From assembly GCF_005405545.1 (NCBI RefSeq), contig NZ_BJEG01000009.1, positions 16,172-80,171 on the forward strand: 64,000 nucleotides of DNA, given 5' to 3'. The notes under the pieces were generated by a model, which saw only the letters and a program-made list of their open reading frames with translations, made no database searches and had not been told where the DNA came from. Positions 44,071 through 52,745 of the stretch are shown in pieces. A program made the translations under genes and the position numbers. The stretch's first letter is position 1. Every line of letters begins with the position of its first letter. Origin of the DNA: Weissella hellenica. Its GTDB lineage: Bacteria; Bacillota; Bacilli; Lactobacillales; Lactobacillaceae.

Positions 44071-45006
44071 ATGAAAGCTTCTATTATTAAAAAATATGGT
44101 GATATAGATCAATTTGAAGTTACTGATATAGATAAACCTGTTTTAAAAAAGGATGAGGTGTTAGTTCAAAATGTTGCTACTAGTATCAATCCAATTGATT
44201 ACAAAGCCCGTCAAGGCTTACTTCAATCAATGTTTGACTGGCAATTTCCAGTCGTATTGGGTTGGGATGTTGCAGGGAAAATCGTTGCTTTAGGAGACCA
44301 AGTAACAAACTTCAAAATTGGAGATGAAGTATTTGCTCGTCCGGATATTGACCCGGTTGGTCATAATGGATCATATGCAGAGTATACTGCTGTAAAAGAA
44401 GATAAACTAGCACTAAAGCCTGGCAATATTAGCTTTGAGGAAGCCGCTGCAGTTCCTCTAGCTGGCTTAACGGCTTTACAAATGTTAAGGCAACTTAATT
44501 TAGCAGCTGGTCAAAAAATACTTATCCAAGGTGGTGCAGGTGGTGTAGGTATTTTTGCAATACAATTAGCAAAAATGTTCGGGGCTGTTGTTGCTACTAC
44601 TACTAGTGAAAATAACACTGAATTTGTTAAGTCGTTAGGTGCAGACATAGTGATAGATTATCATAAAAATACAATCACTGAAGTATTATCTGATTATGAC
44701 GCTGTTCTAGACACGGTTAATGACATAGAAGGTGGCATTAGTATTCTTAAAACTGGTGGCAGTTTTGTAACAATTGCTGGTACATTGACCAAAGAACAAA
44801 AAGAAATGTCAGATAAGCATATAATGACAGGATGGTTACAACCAAGTGGCAAAGATTTGAGCTTTTTAGCTAAAGAAATCGAAAATAACAATTTAAAGAT
44901 TGTGATTGATAGTTCGTACCCGCTTACTATTGCAGGTATCAAGTCTGCCCAAAAGCGTAGTGAAACACATCATGCGCGCGGAAAAGTTATTGTTAAGATA
45001 AAATGA
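44071..45006 (+). CDS. Zinc-independent MDR-family oxidoreductase (quinone reductase-like)
   Basis: 311 residues. GroES-like N-terminal domain with S-I-N-P-I-D-Y-K-A-R and G-W-D-V-A-G, then Rossmann domain with I-Q-G-G-A-G-G-V-G-I-F-A-I-Q-L-A-K for NADPH. The catalytic-zinc Cys/His pattern of true alcohol dehydrogenases is lacking. Members reduce quinones or enones with NADPH. A TAGGAGAAAA ribosome site precedes the ATG. A DUF1304 gene follows after 32 bp, a pairing that suggests one operon. Confidence 0.85.
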   Translation: MKASIIKKYGDIDQFEVTDIDKPVLKKDEVLVQNVATSINPIDYKARQGLLQSMFDWQFPVVLGWDVAGKIVALGDQVTNFKIGDEVFARPDIDPVGHNGSYAEYTAVKEDKLALKPGNISFEEAAAVPLAGLTALQMLRQLNLAAGQKILIQGGAGGVGIFAIQLAKMFGAVVATTTSENNTEFVKSLGADIVIDYHKNTITEVLSDYDAVLDTVNDIEGGISILKTGGSFVTIAGTLTKEQKEMSDKHIMTGWLQPSGKDLSFLAKEIENNNLKIVIDSSYPLTIAGIKSAQKRSETHHARGKVIVKIK

Positions 45007-45038
45007 TGTCCATAGATCCTGGCATAGGAGAAAAATTG

Positions 45039-45395
45039 ATGATTGAAATTATTTTGGTAACTATTGTGAGTGTTGAGGCAATAGGTATTATGCTGTTAGA
45101 AATGTTTGGCACAACTAGACAACAGGCAAATGCATTTGAATTAGAAGAATCGTTTGTTAAAATGCCTGAAGTTAAAACATTGTTAGCCAATCAAGGACTA
45201 TATAATGGTCTTTTTGGTGTATTAATTATTGGGACACTATTGCTTTTAAATGGATCACCGCAAACATTAATGTTGGAATTAGAAATGTTGTTTGTATTTT
45301 TAGCAGCAGTCTATGGCAGTCTAACAGCTGCTAAAAAAATCATTGTCATACAGGGTTTGCCTGCTTTTATTGCTCTGATATTTCTAATTTTTTAG
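45039..45395 (+). CDS. DUF1304 family membrane protein
   Basis: 118 residues from ATG 45039, after TAGGAG at 45025-45030; the earlier in-frame ATG 45003 overlaps the oxidoreductase stop and has no ribosome site. Four hydrophobic segments, with E-M-F-G-T near residue 23, N-Q-G-L-Y-N-G-L-F near 58 and I-Q-G-L-P-A close to the end, the DUF1304 wording. Function unknown. Confidence 0.8.
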   Translation: MIEIILVTIVSVEAIGIMLLEMFGTTRQQANAFELEESFVKMPEVKTLLANQGLYNGLFGVLIIGTLLLLNGSPQTLMLELEMLFVFLAAVYGSLTAAKKIIVIQGLPAFIALIFLIF

Positions 45396-45427
45396 TGAGT
45401 ATTTCTAAATATTAACTGAAGTTAAAT

Positions 45428-45490
45428 AACATGAAAAAATCCCATCAAGCTATGCTAAACGGCATAACCTGATGGGATTTTTTCATGTTA
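45428..45490. terminator. Bidirectional terminator between DUF1304 and the minus-strand membrane gene
   Basis: AACATGAAAAAATCCCATCA pairs with TGATGGGATTTTTTCATGTT around an imperfect loop; T runs on both strands serve the convergent genes. Confidence 0.88.
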
Positions 45491-45950
45491 TTTTAATGAC
45501 AGTGGATATGATTGTTTTAATTTTTTGAATATGGTAATCAGAGTAGGGCGAACGATAAAGAAAAATACAGGAATGACAACAAAAAAAGTTTTCACCCAAT
45601 TCCCTAAATATCCAGAAAAAAATTGTGGATACAGTTGCCGATGCATTTCTGTAAACAAAATCATCATAATTGAAACATTAAATGTAATGACGAGCGTAGG
45701 CACGCTAATATGTCTTGGAACCTTATTAGTTATAATAGTTGGAAAGTAGTTATGTATCCTCAAAACAAGTGGTAAGGTAACGTATGTACGTAAACAATAT
45801 ATAAATATGACAATTAAAGGATAAATGATTAAAACTTTTGCAAGCATTCGTTCCGAAAAAACCATAGCGAATGATTGTGTTGTAGCTAGCCATGATTGCA
45901 ACCATCGTACTAATGAAAGCCCAAGGCATCATATTAGGATGATGTAACAT
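45488..45950 (-). pseudogene. DUF2798-like membrane protein, probably frameshifted near its 5' end
   Basis: The main frame (137 residues from an upstream TTG) has four hydrophobic segments arranged as two similar halves (S-F-A-M-V-F-S-E and T-F-N-V-S-I-M-M-I-L-F-T-E), each followed by P-L/P-T at the membrane exit, as in DUF2798. The first residues look cut: a second frame from ATG 45950 (M-L-H-H-P-N-M-M-P-W-A-F-I-S-T-M-V-A-I-M-A) joins it naturally if one base is changed near 45885. The start and integrity are uncertain. Confidence 0.4.
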
Positions 45951-46095
45951 TCTTTTTAATAAAAATTTGATAGAGTTTATTTATTGCTCCTATAGCTTTT
46001 ATCGTGGTTCTCTGCACGTATATGTATGCCATCAATTAAACACTTTTTAGGTATCAAGAGTGTGCTGTTTTCTAATTTTTAGAAAAAAGAAAAAA

Positions 46096-46118
46096 GTCAA
46101 GTAGCGAGCTACCTGACT
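46096..46118 (-). terminator. Terminator of the integrase remnant (minus strand)
   Basis: GTCAAGTAGC pairs with GCTACCTGAC; on the minus strand the hairpin is followed by TTTTTTCTTTTTT. Confidence 0.65.
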
Positions 46119-46219
46119 CTGATCGATATAACCAACGTATGACACAATCTCCGTCGGATAACAATTTAACCGCTATTTCCCTAAATATCAAATTAACATT
46201 ATGGATTTAGGTAGTCAAT

Positions 46220-46760
46220 CATTTTCTTTAGTTTTTTTGAAATCGATATCATCCCAAGTTAGGGCAATTATTTCACCACGTCGTAGTCCTGTATAAGCTA
46301 AAAAGCGAAAGTAAGCATACTGTGATACTGGTTTAGTTTCCCAATAATTCAAAAACGAGAAAGCCGTTCCGAATTTAAAAAATTTTCTTGTTTAGGTTCT
46401 CTTTTGGTATTGATTTGCGTAGGACGAGTTACAACATCAAACGGATTTCTGAAAATAATTTCGTGCAGTTATGCATAATTAAATAACTGTTTTAAATATC
46501 TTCCCCATACAACCCCAGATTTTGCCTGTCTAGCCCATTTATTTAGTTGCACTTGTAATTCACCAGAAGATATTTCACGTATCTTATATGCACCTAAATC
46601 AGGCAAAATGTGATTATTATAATACGATTCAACTTTTGAAAGGGGGAAGCTTACACTAAAGTTTCATATTCTTTATGCCATAAGTTATAGACCGTTTCTA
46701 TTCGCATGTTTTCAACCGATAGTCCTTCTTCTGTGAAGGATCCATTAGACCTTCACACAT
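46220..46760 (-). pseudogene. Phage-type tyrosine integrase remnant
   Basis: Minus-strand frames, joined over at least two frameshifts (near 46350 in a T run and near 46650) and one TAA, give a SAM-like core-binding domain (H-I-L-P-D-L-G-A-Y-K-I, L-N-K-W-A-R-Q). The start of the catalytic domain follows: Y-T-G-L-R-R-G-E-I-I-A-L-T-W-D-D-I-D, holding the first active-site Arg. The rest of the catalytic domain (H-x-L-R-H and Tyr) is missing. It is not functional. It marks an old phage or island insertion between polA and mutM. The stretch 46760-47134 has only short phage-like frames. Confidence 0.75.
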
Positions 46761-47134
46761 AAGTTGATTTTTGCTGTGTTTCAGGCGAGTTCGGTACGAG
46801 GTCAAGTATTTTTATGCCAAACGACAACTTAAACTTCGTAGTAGCAACATATGACGATTTCAGGGGTGTTGATAAAGGATATCTAAGGGGCGAAATAGAT
46901 TGGAGTGATTAATTCGGAGACTAGTAGTGAATATGTACGGCATAAAGTAAAAGAAAACAAGATTGACCGACATAAAATGATGCGTTTGGTTCATGAGTGA
47001 GAAAAAAATATCATGTTGGCGATTATGTTGATGGTCGTCAAATTAAATTCAATGATGAAACCATCCCTGATGATGCTCCAAAGATGATGGAACTTCATAA
47101 AATTGTTGGTAATCGTTAGACAAAACAGCTGAGG

Positions 47135-47254
47135 ATGGAAAGACTGCAAGTCCGTATGAAAAAGATTGAACCAGTTAAATTGGCAATGTTACTAATAGCT
47201 TTGATCGTAATTGTTGGTGTGGTATGCAAAAACATAATTAAGGTGATGGGTTAA
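47135..47254 (+). CDS. Short single-span membrane peptide in the phage remnant
   Basis: 39 residues from ATG 47135, or 32 from ATG 47156. Basic start (M-K-K-I-E-P-V-K) then one hydrophobic helix and a short basic end. Small proteins of this type occur in the replication/late-regulation region of LAB phages. There is no strong ribosome site, so translation is doubtful. Confidence 0.3.
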   Translation: MERLQVRMKKIEPVKLAMLLIALIVIVGVVCKNIIKVMG

Positions 47255-47432
47255 ACAGATGGATAAATTCATAACGCTATATTTTTCTTGATGCTTATGG
47301 CAATAGTAGTGATGAGATAAGTTTGAAATAGTTAAAACCGTTTTATGCAAGAAATTGTGTAGAACGGTTTTATTTGGGTTAACGCATGCCAATAAATGAA
47401 ATAAGATAAAAATTTACGTGGAGGTTGTTCTA

Positions 47433-47864
47433 ATGGGGTTGTTAGGATTATTAGGTGATTTTGAGTTAGATGAAAAAGCAACACATTGAGAATATCCGTC
47501 TTTTCTTTGAACACGATTGGCCAATTATTCAGAATAGGGCGCATATTAGCTTTGTAGATATTAAGTCACCCGTTATTAGTGGAATGCCAACTGGTAGTAT
47601 GAATGGTAATTCCAATGATGATAAATATTCTATTCATATCCAAGCGCAACACAGTGGGTAGATAATGTAATCAAAGCTTGTCAGGGGGTGTCTAATTTAT
47701 ACAGACATATTTTAGAATTACGTTATTTTAAAAATTGAAGCTGGACAGAAATTGAAGTAATCACTGGTTATTCAAGAAAGCGTGGTTATGAGTTATTGAA
47801 TGATGCGCTTTTGAGTTTTGCAGAAGCATTTTCAGATACGCATGATTATCGTGTATACAGGTGA
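47433..47864 (+). pseudogene. ArpU-family phage transcriptional regulator, decayed
   Basis: ATG 47433 after GGAGG opens M-G-L-L-G-L-L-G-D-F-E-L-D-E-K-A-T-H, then a one-base loss near 47487 shifts into H-I-E-N-I-R-L-F-F-E-H-D-W-P (frame of 47470). A second shift near 47655 leads into V-D-N-V-I-K-A-C...S-W-T-E-I-E-V-I-T-G-Y-S and L-L-N-D-A-L-L-S-F-A-E-A-F, with a TGA at 47736-47738 where Trp or a similar residue stood. The spacing of these blocks matches ArpU-like late regulators of phages. The region 47865-48230 shows no gene. Confidence 0.65.
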
Positions 47865-48287
47865 AAATGTTCCATGTAGCACTCAATGTATGGACACATG
47901 AGATACGCATCATATGACATATAGTAGTATTGTTAGTCCTCAGTCGCTACATTGACGCTTTCTTAATATGCTTACAACAACGACTAACCAACTTTCACAT
48001 ACATAAGACACAATGTTATCCAATCGAGTAGCCTTTTTATTTTGCAATTAAATAGGAGATAGATGATGATATTTAAAATTATTGAGATATTATTATCGCT
48101 ATTTCAGTAACTTAGTGACGTAAACACAACAAATTAACAATAAGTTATAATTAATAAAATACGGCTATGTAAGGTTTGTACGACAGACCAAATTAAACCA
48201 CCAGGTCACAAGTTATTAATCTGAAACAGCTTGATAAGGTATATAATAATATTTCATAGTATAATTATAGATAAGAGGTCGAAATAT

Positions 48288-48470
48288 ATGAAAAAGTTAA
48301 TTACCAATTCTTTTGTGCTTGCTTTTGCTACATTGCTCATCTTTCGTATAATAATACATTTTTGGGGCTTGGATACAGACGGCAACTTTTTAAGTTTAGT
48401 AATTGCCCCCTTATTAATTTTTTGGGTTATCGTTGTGATTATTAAATATATTTGTCTTAAATTTCAATAA
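48288..48470 (+). CDS. Small two-span membrane protein, unknown function
   Basis: 60 residues from ATG 48288, with AAGAGG upstream at a slightly long spacing. Two hydrophobic segments (about 7-24 and 33-54) separated by G-L-D-T-D-G-N-F. The longer frame from 48231 includes promoter-like AT-rich DNA. No family recognised. Confidence 0.45.
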   Translation: MKKLITNSFVLAFATLLIFRIIIHFWGLDTDGNFLSLVIAPLLIFWVIVVIIKYICLKFQ

Positions 48471-48762
48471 CAGATAACATATTGGTCAGATCATAACTTA
48501 AGAATTATGATCGAATCAGAACAATTAGCTTTTTATATTTTAGACTATGTATTTCAAGTAATAGACTTTGGGAGTATGTTTTCGACATGTAAGTTGATAT
48601 AACCCCGAAATTTATTAAGGATTAAGCACTGATATCAAGTTAGTGGTGCTTTTATTTTTACCTGAATACGTCATTAAACAATAAAATAAAGGTAACAAGT
48701 TTATTAGCTTATCTAGCTAATTCGATTTAATTTATTATCGTTTTTCAATAGATAAAAATTGT

Positions 48763-48807
48763 GCCCATTAGGTTGTGTTAAAATGCATAATTTAATGGGC
48801 TTTTTTT
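48763..48807 (+). terminator. Intrinsic terminator in the gap before mutM
   Basis: GCCCATTA at 48763-48770 pairs with TAATGGGC at 48793-48800, followed by seven T. The rest of 48471-48951 has a weaker hairpin near 48624-48653 and AT-rich promoter-like DNA; no gene is seen. Confidence 0.75.
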
Positions 48808-48951
48808 CATGAGTTAGATAAGATAGTATAATAGTTACTAGAATAAAGAATGTAAAGTTAAACTTAATCAAGTTATTTTATAAAAATCACAGTTAAGATT
48901 TTTGTTAAGAAAAAATAAATAAACATTGCCACAAAGGGGTTTACAAGAGAT

Positions 48952-49788
48952 ATGCCAGAGCTACCAGAAGTAGAAACAGTCCGTCGTGGACTTACAAATT
49001 TAGTTGCCGGACGTACGGTACAAAGTACAGAAGTTAGATGGGAGAAAACGGTTGGTGGATTGACCGCTGCAGAATTTAACGATACATTGCATAATCAAAA
49101 AATCATAAAAATTGATCGACGTGGTAAGTATTTGTTATTCCGTTTTACGAATGATATTACAATGGTTTCACATTTAAGAATGGAAGGATCATATTATACG
49201 GTACCTACGGGAACAGAACCGGGTAAGCATGATTTAGTTACGTTCCATCTCGATGAAGGAATTGATTTGTTCTATCGTGATACACGTAAGTTTGGTCGTA
49301 TGAATGTTGTACCGAATGATAAGGTAATGACCGTTGCTGGATTAGCGACAATCGGTCCTGAGCCAACTGAAGAGACGTTAACTCTTGACTATATGATTAG
49401 TGAATTTGGTAAGTCAAAGATGCATGTGAAGCCATTTTTGCTAAATCAAAACCATATTGCTGGTTTAGGAAATATCTATGTTGATGAGACTCTTTGGCAA
49501 TCAAAAATTCATCCCTTGACCTCAGCAAACAAACTAACGACCGAAGAATTAGCGACTTTACGAGAAAATATTATTCACGAATTAACTCGTGCGACTGAGC
49601 ATCATGGTACAACAGTGCATAGTTTTACGAATGTATTTGGTAATGCTGGTGAATTCCAAAATGAATTACAAGTATATGGTCGTGTCGGACAGCCTTGTCT
49701 ACGTTGTGGTGAACCTTTGCTGAAAACCAAAGTAGCGCAACGTGGTACAACTTACTGTCCAGTTTGCCAAGTAGAAAGGTTAAAATAA
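48952..49788 (+). CDS. mutM: Formamidopyrimidine-DNA glycosylase (Fpg/MutM)
   Basis: 278 residues. N-terminal M-P-E-L-P-E-V-E-T-V with catalytic Pro2 and Glu3 after Met removal; the H2TH region has L-N-Q-N-H-I-A-G-L-G-N-I-Y-V-D-E; a C-terminal zinc finger C-L-R-C...C-P-V-C. It removes 8-oxoguanine and opens the strand. The stop overlaps the coaE start in TAATG. In related genomes this gene often follows polA, from which it is separated here by 11 kb. Confidence 0.96.
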   Translation: MPELPEVETVRRGLTNLVAGRTVQSTEVRWEKTVGGLTAAEFNDTLHNQKIIKIDRRGKYLLFRFTNDITMVSHLRMEGSYYTVPTGTEPGKHDLVTFHLDEGIDLFYRDTRKFGRMNVVPNDKVMTVAGLATIGPEPTEETLTLDYMISEFGKSKMHVKPFLLNQNHIAGLGNIYVDETLWQSKIHPLTSANKLTTEELATLRENIIHELTRATEHHGTTVHSFTNVFGNAGEFQNELQVYGRVGQPCLRCGEPLLKTKVAQRGTTYCPVCQVERLK

Positions 49789-50381
49789 TGTTTAAGTTGG
49801 GGTTAACAGGCGGTATCGCAACCGGAAAATCAACGATTTCAAATTACTTAATTTCTAAAAATATCCCTGTATTAGATGCTGATAAAATTGCCCGACTAGT
49901 TGTAGAGCCAGGTACACCAGGATTATCCGAAATTGTTGATTATTTTGGGGATGCCATTTTACAAGATGATCATACACTTAACCGTAAAGCACTCGGTAAA
50001 ATTGTGTTTAGCGATGCACAAGCGCGAGATAAATTAAACGCCATCACACATCCACGTATTCAACAGATGATGACGGAACAATTAGCACAACTTGCTAAAC
50101 AAAACACCCCATTAGTGGTCTTAGATATTCCATTATTGTTAGAAAATCATAATGTTGCTGGTGCTGATGCGGTTATGCTAGTAACTATACCAAAACACGT
50201 TCAATTAGAACGGTTAATGGATCGTGATCAATTAACACTAACTGAAGCAGAAAATCGTATTACTGCACAGATGCCATTATCCGAAAAGGAACAATTAGCA
50301 GATTATATTATCGATAATTCAGGTTCAATTACCGATACATATAAACAAGTTGACCAGATTATTCAACAAATATTATTTTAA
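49788..50381 (+). CDS. coaE: Dephospho-CoA kinase
   Basis: 197 residues from ATG 49788, overlapping the mutM stop by one base. P-loop G-L-T-G-G-I-A-T-G-K-S-T at about residues 5-16; D-A-D-K-I-A-R near 34; V-V-L-D-I-P-L-L-L-E near 110; ends with I-D-N-S-G-S. It makes the last step of coenzyme A synthesis. The longer frame from 49764 lies inside mutM. Confidence 0.95.
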   Translation: MFKLGLTGGIATGKSTISNYLISKNIPVLDADKIARLVVEPGTPGLSEIVDYFGDAILQDDHTLNRKALGKIVFSDAQARDKLNAITHPRIQQMMTEQLAQLAKQNTPLVVLDIPLLLENHNVAGADAVMLVTIPKHVQLERLMDRDQLTLTEAENRITAQMPLSEKEQLADYIIDNSGSITDTYKQVDQIIQQILF

Positions 50382-50405
50382 TAATCAGAAAGGAGTAATA
50401 AATTC

Positions 50406-51758
50406 ATGGCAGATTTTTCAAATCAACAACGCTATCGCTTAATTTATGATGACTTAATTGACATGACGTCTGTACGTTCGCTAACTAGGGTATATTTGCC
50501 CATTATTGGTCGAGATGCCTATACGCTGTACTTGGCATGGGCAACCATGGGGGAAACAATACAACCAAAGCATCGCCATGTTGATATATTAGATCAACTT
50601 GCGATGAATCAACATTCTTTTCTGATTGCGCGGGAAAAATTAGAAGCAATGGGGTTAGTCAAAACTTTCAAACAAACGACAAATTTTGCAACACAGTGGG
50701 CTTATCAAATATTCCCACCTTTGACAACCCATGCCTTCTTGTCTGACGTGTTACTCTCTAGCTTATTAGCTCATTATTTGGGGGATGAATTATTTAACGA
50801 TTTGGTTAGTGATGAGAAAGTTGATAATACAAATATTCCTGGGGATGACGTTTCTAAAACGTTTTTTGATTTAGTTGGACAAGAAAGTTTTATTAAGCGC
50901 AATCATGCACCGTTAACGGAAACGAATGAAAAAAATACGTTATCAACTAATATTCGAAAGGCAACCAAATCTTTAGATGTTAATCTACTAAGTGATATGT
51001 TGCAATCTTATAATATTAAGCAAAATGTACTTCAAAAAAATGAAGTTGACCTAATGGTTTATAAATCATTATATGGGTTAACTGATTTGGAACTTGTTCG
51101 GGTGATCCAAGCGACAACAACACCAACGCAACAAATTAATTTACCAGCTATTAAAAAACATTTAGAGAATAACTTTAAACAATCTCAAATTTCACAGGTC
51201 CGTTCAACTAAAATTGATATGAATGAACCTACAAAAGCACCAACTTCAGCTAAAAATACGGATGACCCTGCAAGTAAAATTGTACAAATTGCACAATCGA
51301 CTGCTCCTTTAAGTTTTTTAAAAAATTTGCGCCAAAAGAAAAATGGCTTTGTCGCCGATAATGAAATTAAAGCCTTGTCTGATATTATACAAATGAAGCT
51401 GGTCACCCCAGAAGTATTAAATATTACTTTATATGAACTAACGGTTATTGAAAAAAGAACAACATTAAACAAAACAATTTTACAGACCCTTGTCAATGAT
51501 TGGTTACAAAATGGGGTTACAGATGCAGTAAGTGCGCTACAATACTTACAACGTCGCAATAAAAAGCAACAAACACGCACAACACAGTCATCAAATAAGA
51601 AATGGTCAAACACTAATAAAAATTCAAAGCAAGAAACACGCCCAGATTGGGAAAATCAACACGGGACATCTGTGTCACAATCAGATGCTAAATCGGCAAG
51701 GGCTGCTCTTGAAGCTATTAGGGCACGGCGTAATAAAAACAACCCAAAGGAGACATAA
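50406..51758 (+). CDS. dnaB: Replication initiation and membrane attachment protein DnaB (Firmicutes type)
   Basis: 450 residues. N-terminal winged-helix-like domain, then a DnaB_2/DnaD-like domain at about residues 315-390, and a basic tail rich in Lys, Gln, Asn and Arg. A helicase-loading cofactor that works with DnaD and DnaI; it is not the replicative helicase. An AAAGGAG ribosome site precedes it. It precedes dnaI by 6 bp, the conserved pairing. nrdR, often found just before dnaB, is absent here. Confidence 0.88.
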   Translation: MADFSNQQRYRLIYDDLIDMTSVRSLTRVYLPIIGRDAYTLYLAWATMGETIQPKHRHVDILDQLAMNQHSFLIAREKLEAMGLVKTFKQTTNFATQWAYQIFPPLTTHAFLSDVLLSSLLAHYLGDELFNDLVSDEKVDNTNIPGDDVSKTFFDLVGQESFIKRNHAPLTETNEKNTLSTNIRKATKSLDVNLLSDMLQSYNIKQNVLQKNEVDLMVYKSLYGLTDLELVRVIQATTTPTQQINLPAIKKHLENNFKQSQISQVRSTKIDMNEPTKAPTSAKNTDDPASKIVQIAQSTAPLSFLKNLRQKKNGFVADNEIKALSDIIQMKLVTPEVLNITLYELTVIEKRTTLNKTILQTLVNDWLQNGVTDAVSALQYLQRRNKKQQTRTTQSSNKKWSNTNKNSKQETRPDWENQHGTSVSQSDAKSARAALEAIRARRNKNNPKET

Positions 51759-51764
51759 GATACG

Positions 51765-52745
51765 ATGAGTGATGAAAATTTTAAAAATCATGAATCACAC
51801 GCTTCTGATACACCGATGAATATGGGACAAGCGCTACGTGATTTTATGGATAAAAAACAACTAAATGGTCGTTTCCAAACTTTAAAGAGGGATGTTTACC
51901 AAGATACGGAAATTCGTCATTTTTTTAATCAATATAAAAATAGTCTGTCAAAAGATATTATCGAACGTGATTTTGCTGTTTTGTATGAATATTATTCTCA
52001 GCAGCATAAAGCGAAAAAAGGTCAAAAAGTCGTTCACCAAGGTTATGTCCCTGCTTTAAAAGTTGTTGAAAATCGTATTGTTATTATTTATGAACCAGAC
52101 GAAGCAACACAACTAGCACAACGTATGAACATGCAGGCTAATTTAGTGAAATCTATTGGGATGCCTAAATTAATTAAAAGGGCCCGTTTAGATGATTTTT
52201 CTGATGAAGATTCTGATCGTTTGGCTGCACTTACGGGAACATTAAGTTTTATTGATGCCTACCTTAAAGAACCTGATGATTTTCATCGGGGGATGTATCT
52301 TCACGGGGCATATGGTACTGGTAAAACGCATCTAATGGGGGCAATGGCCAACGAACTAGCGCAAGAAGGTGTACCAGTCACGCTTATTCATTTACCAAGC
52401 TTTGTGGTAGAAGTACGTAGCGTTATTGGCACGGATGAACAACCGCAAGATAAAATTAACGCTATCAAACAAGTGCCAATTCTCGTTATTGATGATATTG
52501 GAGCAGAATCTTTAACAGCGTGGGTTCGCGATGATATTTTAGGTGTCATTTTGGAGTATCGTATGCAAAATGAATTGACGACCTTTTTTACGTCGAATTT
52601 CTCAATGAAACAATTAGAAAAAGAACATTTTACAATCACTAAAGATGGGGCTGAACCAGTAAAAGCAGAGCGTTTAATGCAACGCATTAGATATTTATCA
52701 AAAGAAGTGCAAATGGCTGGCGATAATCGTCGGGAGCTTGATTAA
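51765..52745 (+). CDS. dnaI: Primosomal protein DnaI (helicase loader)
   Basis: 326 residues. N-terminal DnaI domain (about 30-120), then an AAA+ ATPase with Walker A G-A-Y-G-T-G-K-T-H-L near residue 185 and Walker B I-L-V-I-D-D-I-G-A-E near 245, plus sensor 1 F-F-T-S-N-F. It loads the replicative helicase with DnaB and DnaD. The stop overlaps the next ATG as TAATG. Confidence 0.95.
   Translation: MSDENFKNHESHASDTPMNMGQALRDFMDKKQLNGRFQTLKRDVYQDTEIRHFFNQYKNSLSKDIIERDFAVLYEYYSQQHKAKKGQKVVHQGYVPALKVVENRIVIIYEPDEATQLAQRMNMQANLVKSIGMPKLIKRARLDDFSDEDSDRLAALTGTLSFIDAYLKEPDDFHRGMYLHGAYGTGKTHLMGAMANELAQEGVPVTLIHLPSFVVEVRSVIGTDEQPQDKINAIKQVPILVIDDIGAESLTAWVRDDILGVILEYRMQNELTTFFTSNFSMKQLEKEHFTITKDGAEPVKAERLMQRIRYLSKEVQMAGDNRRELD

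Noticed and set aside
47470..47661. 63-codon frame as an independent small gene
   Set aside because: It is the middle part of the ArpU-like pseudogene; the parts before and after lie in other frames.
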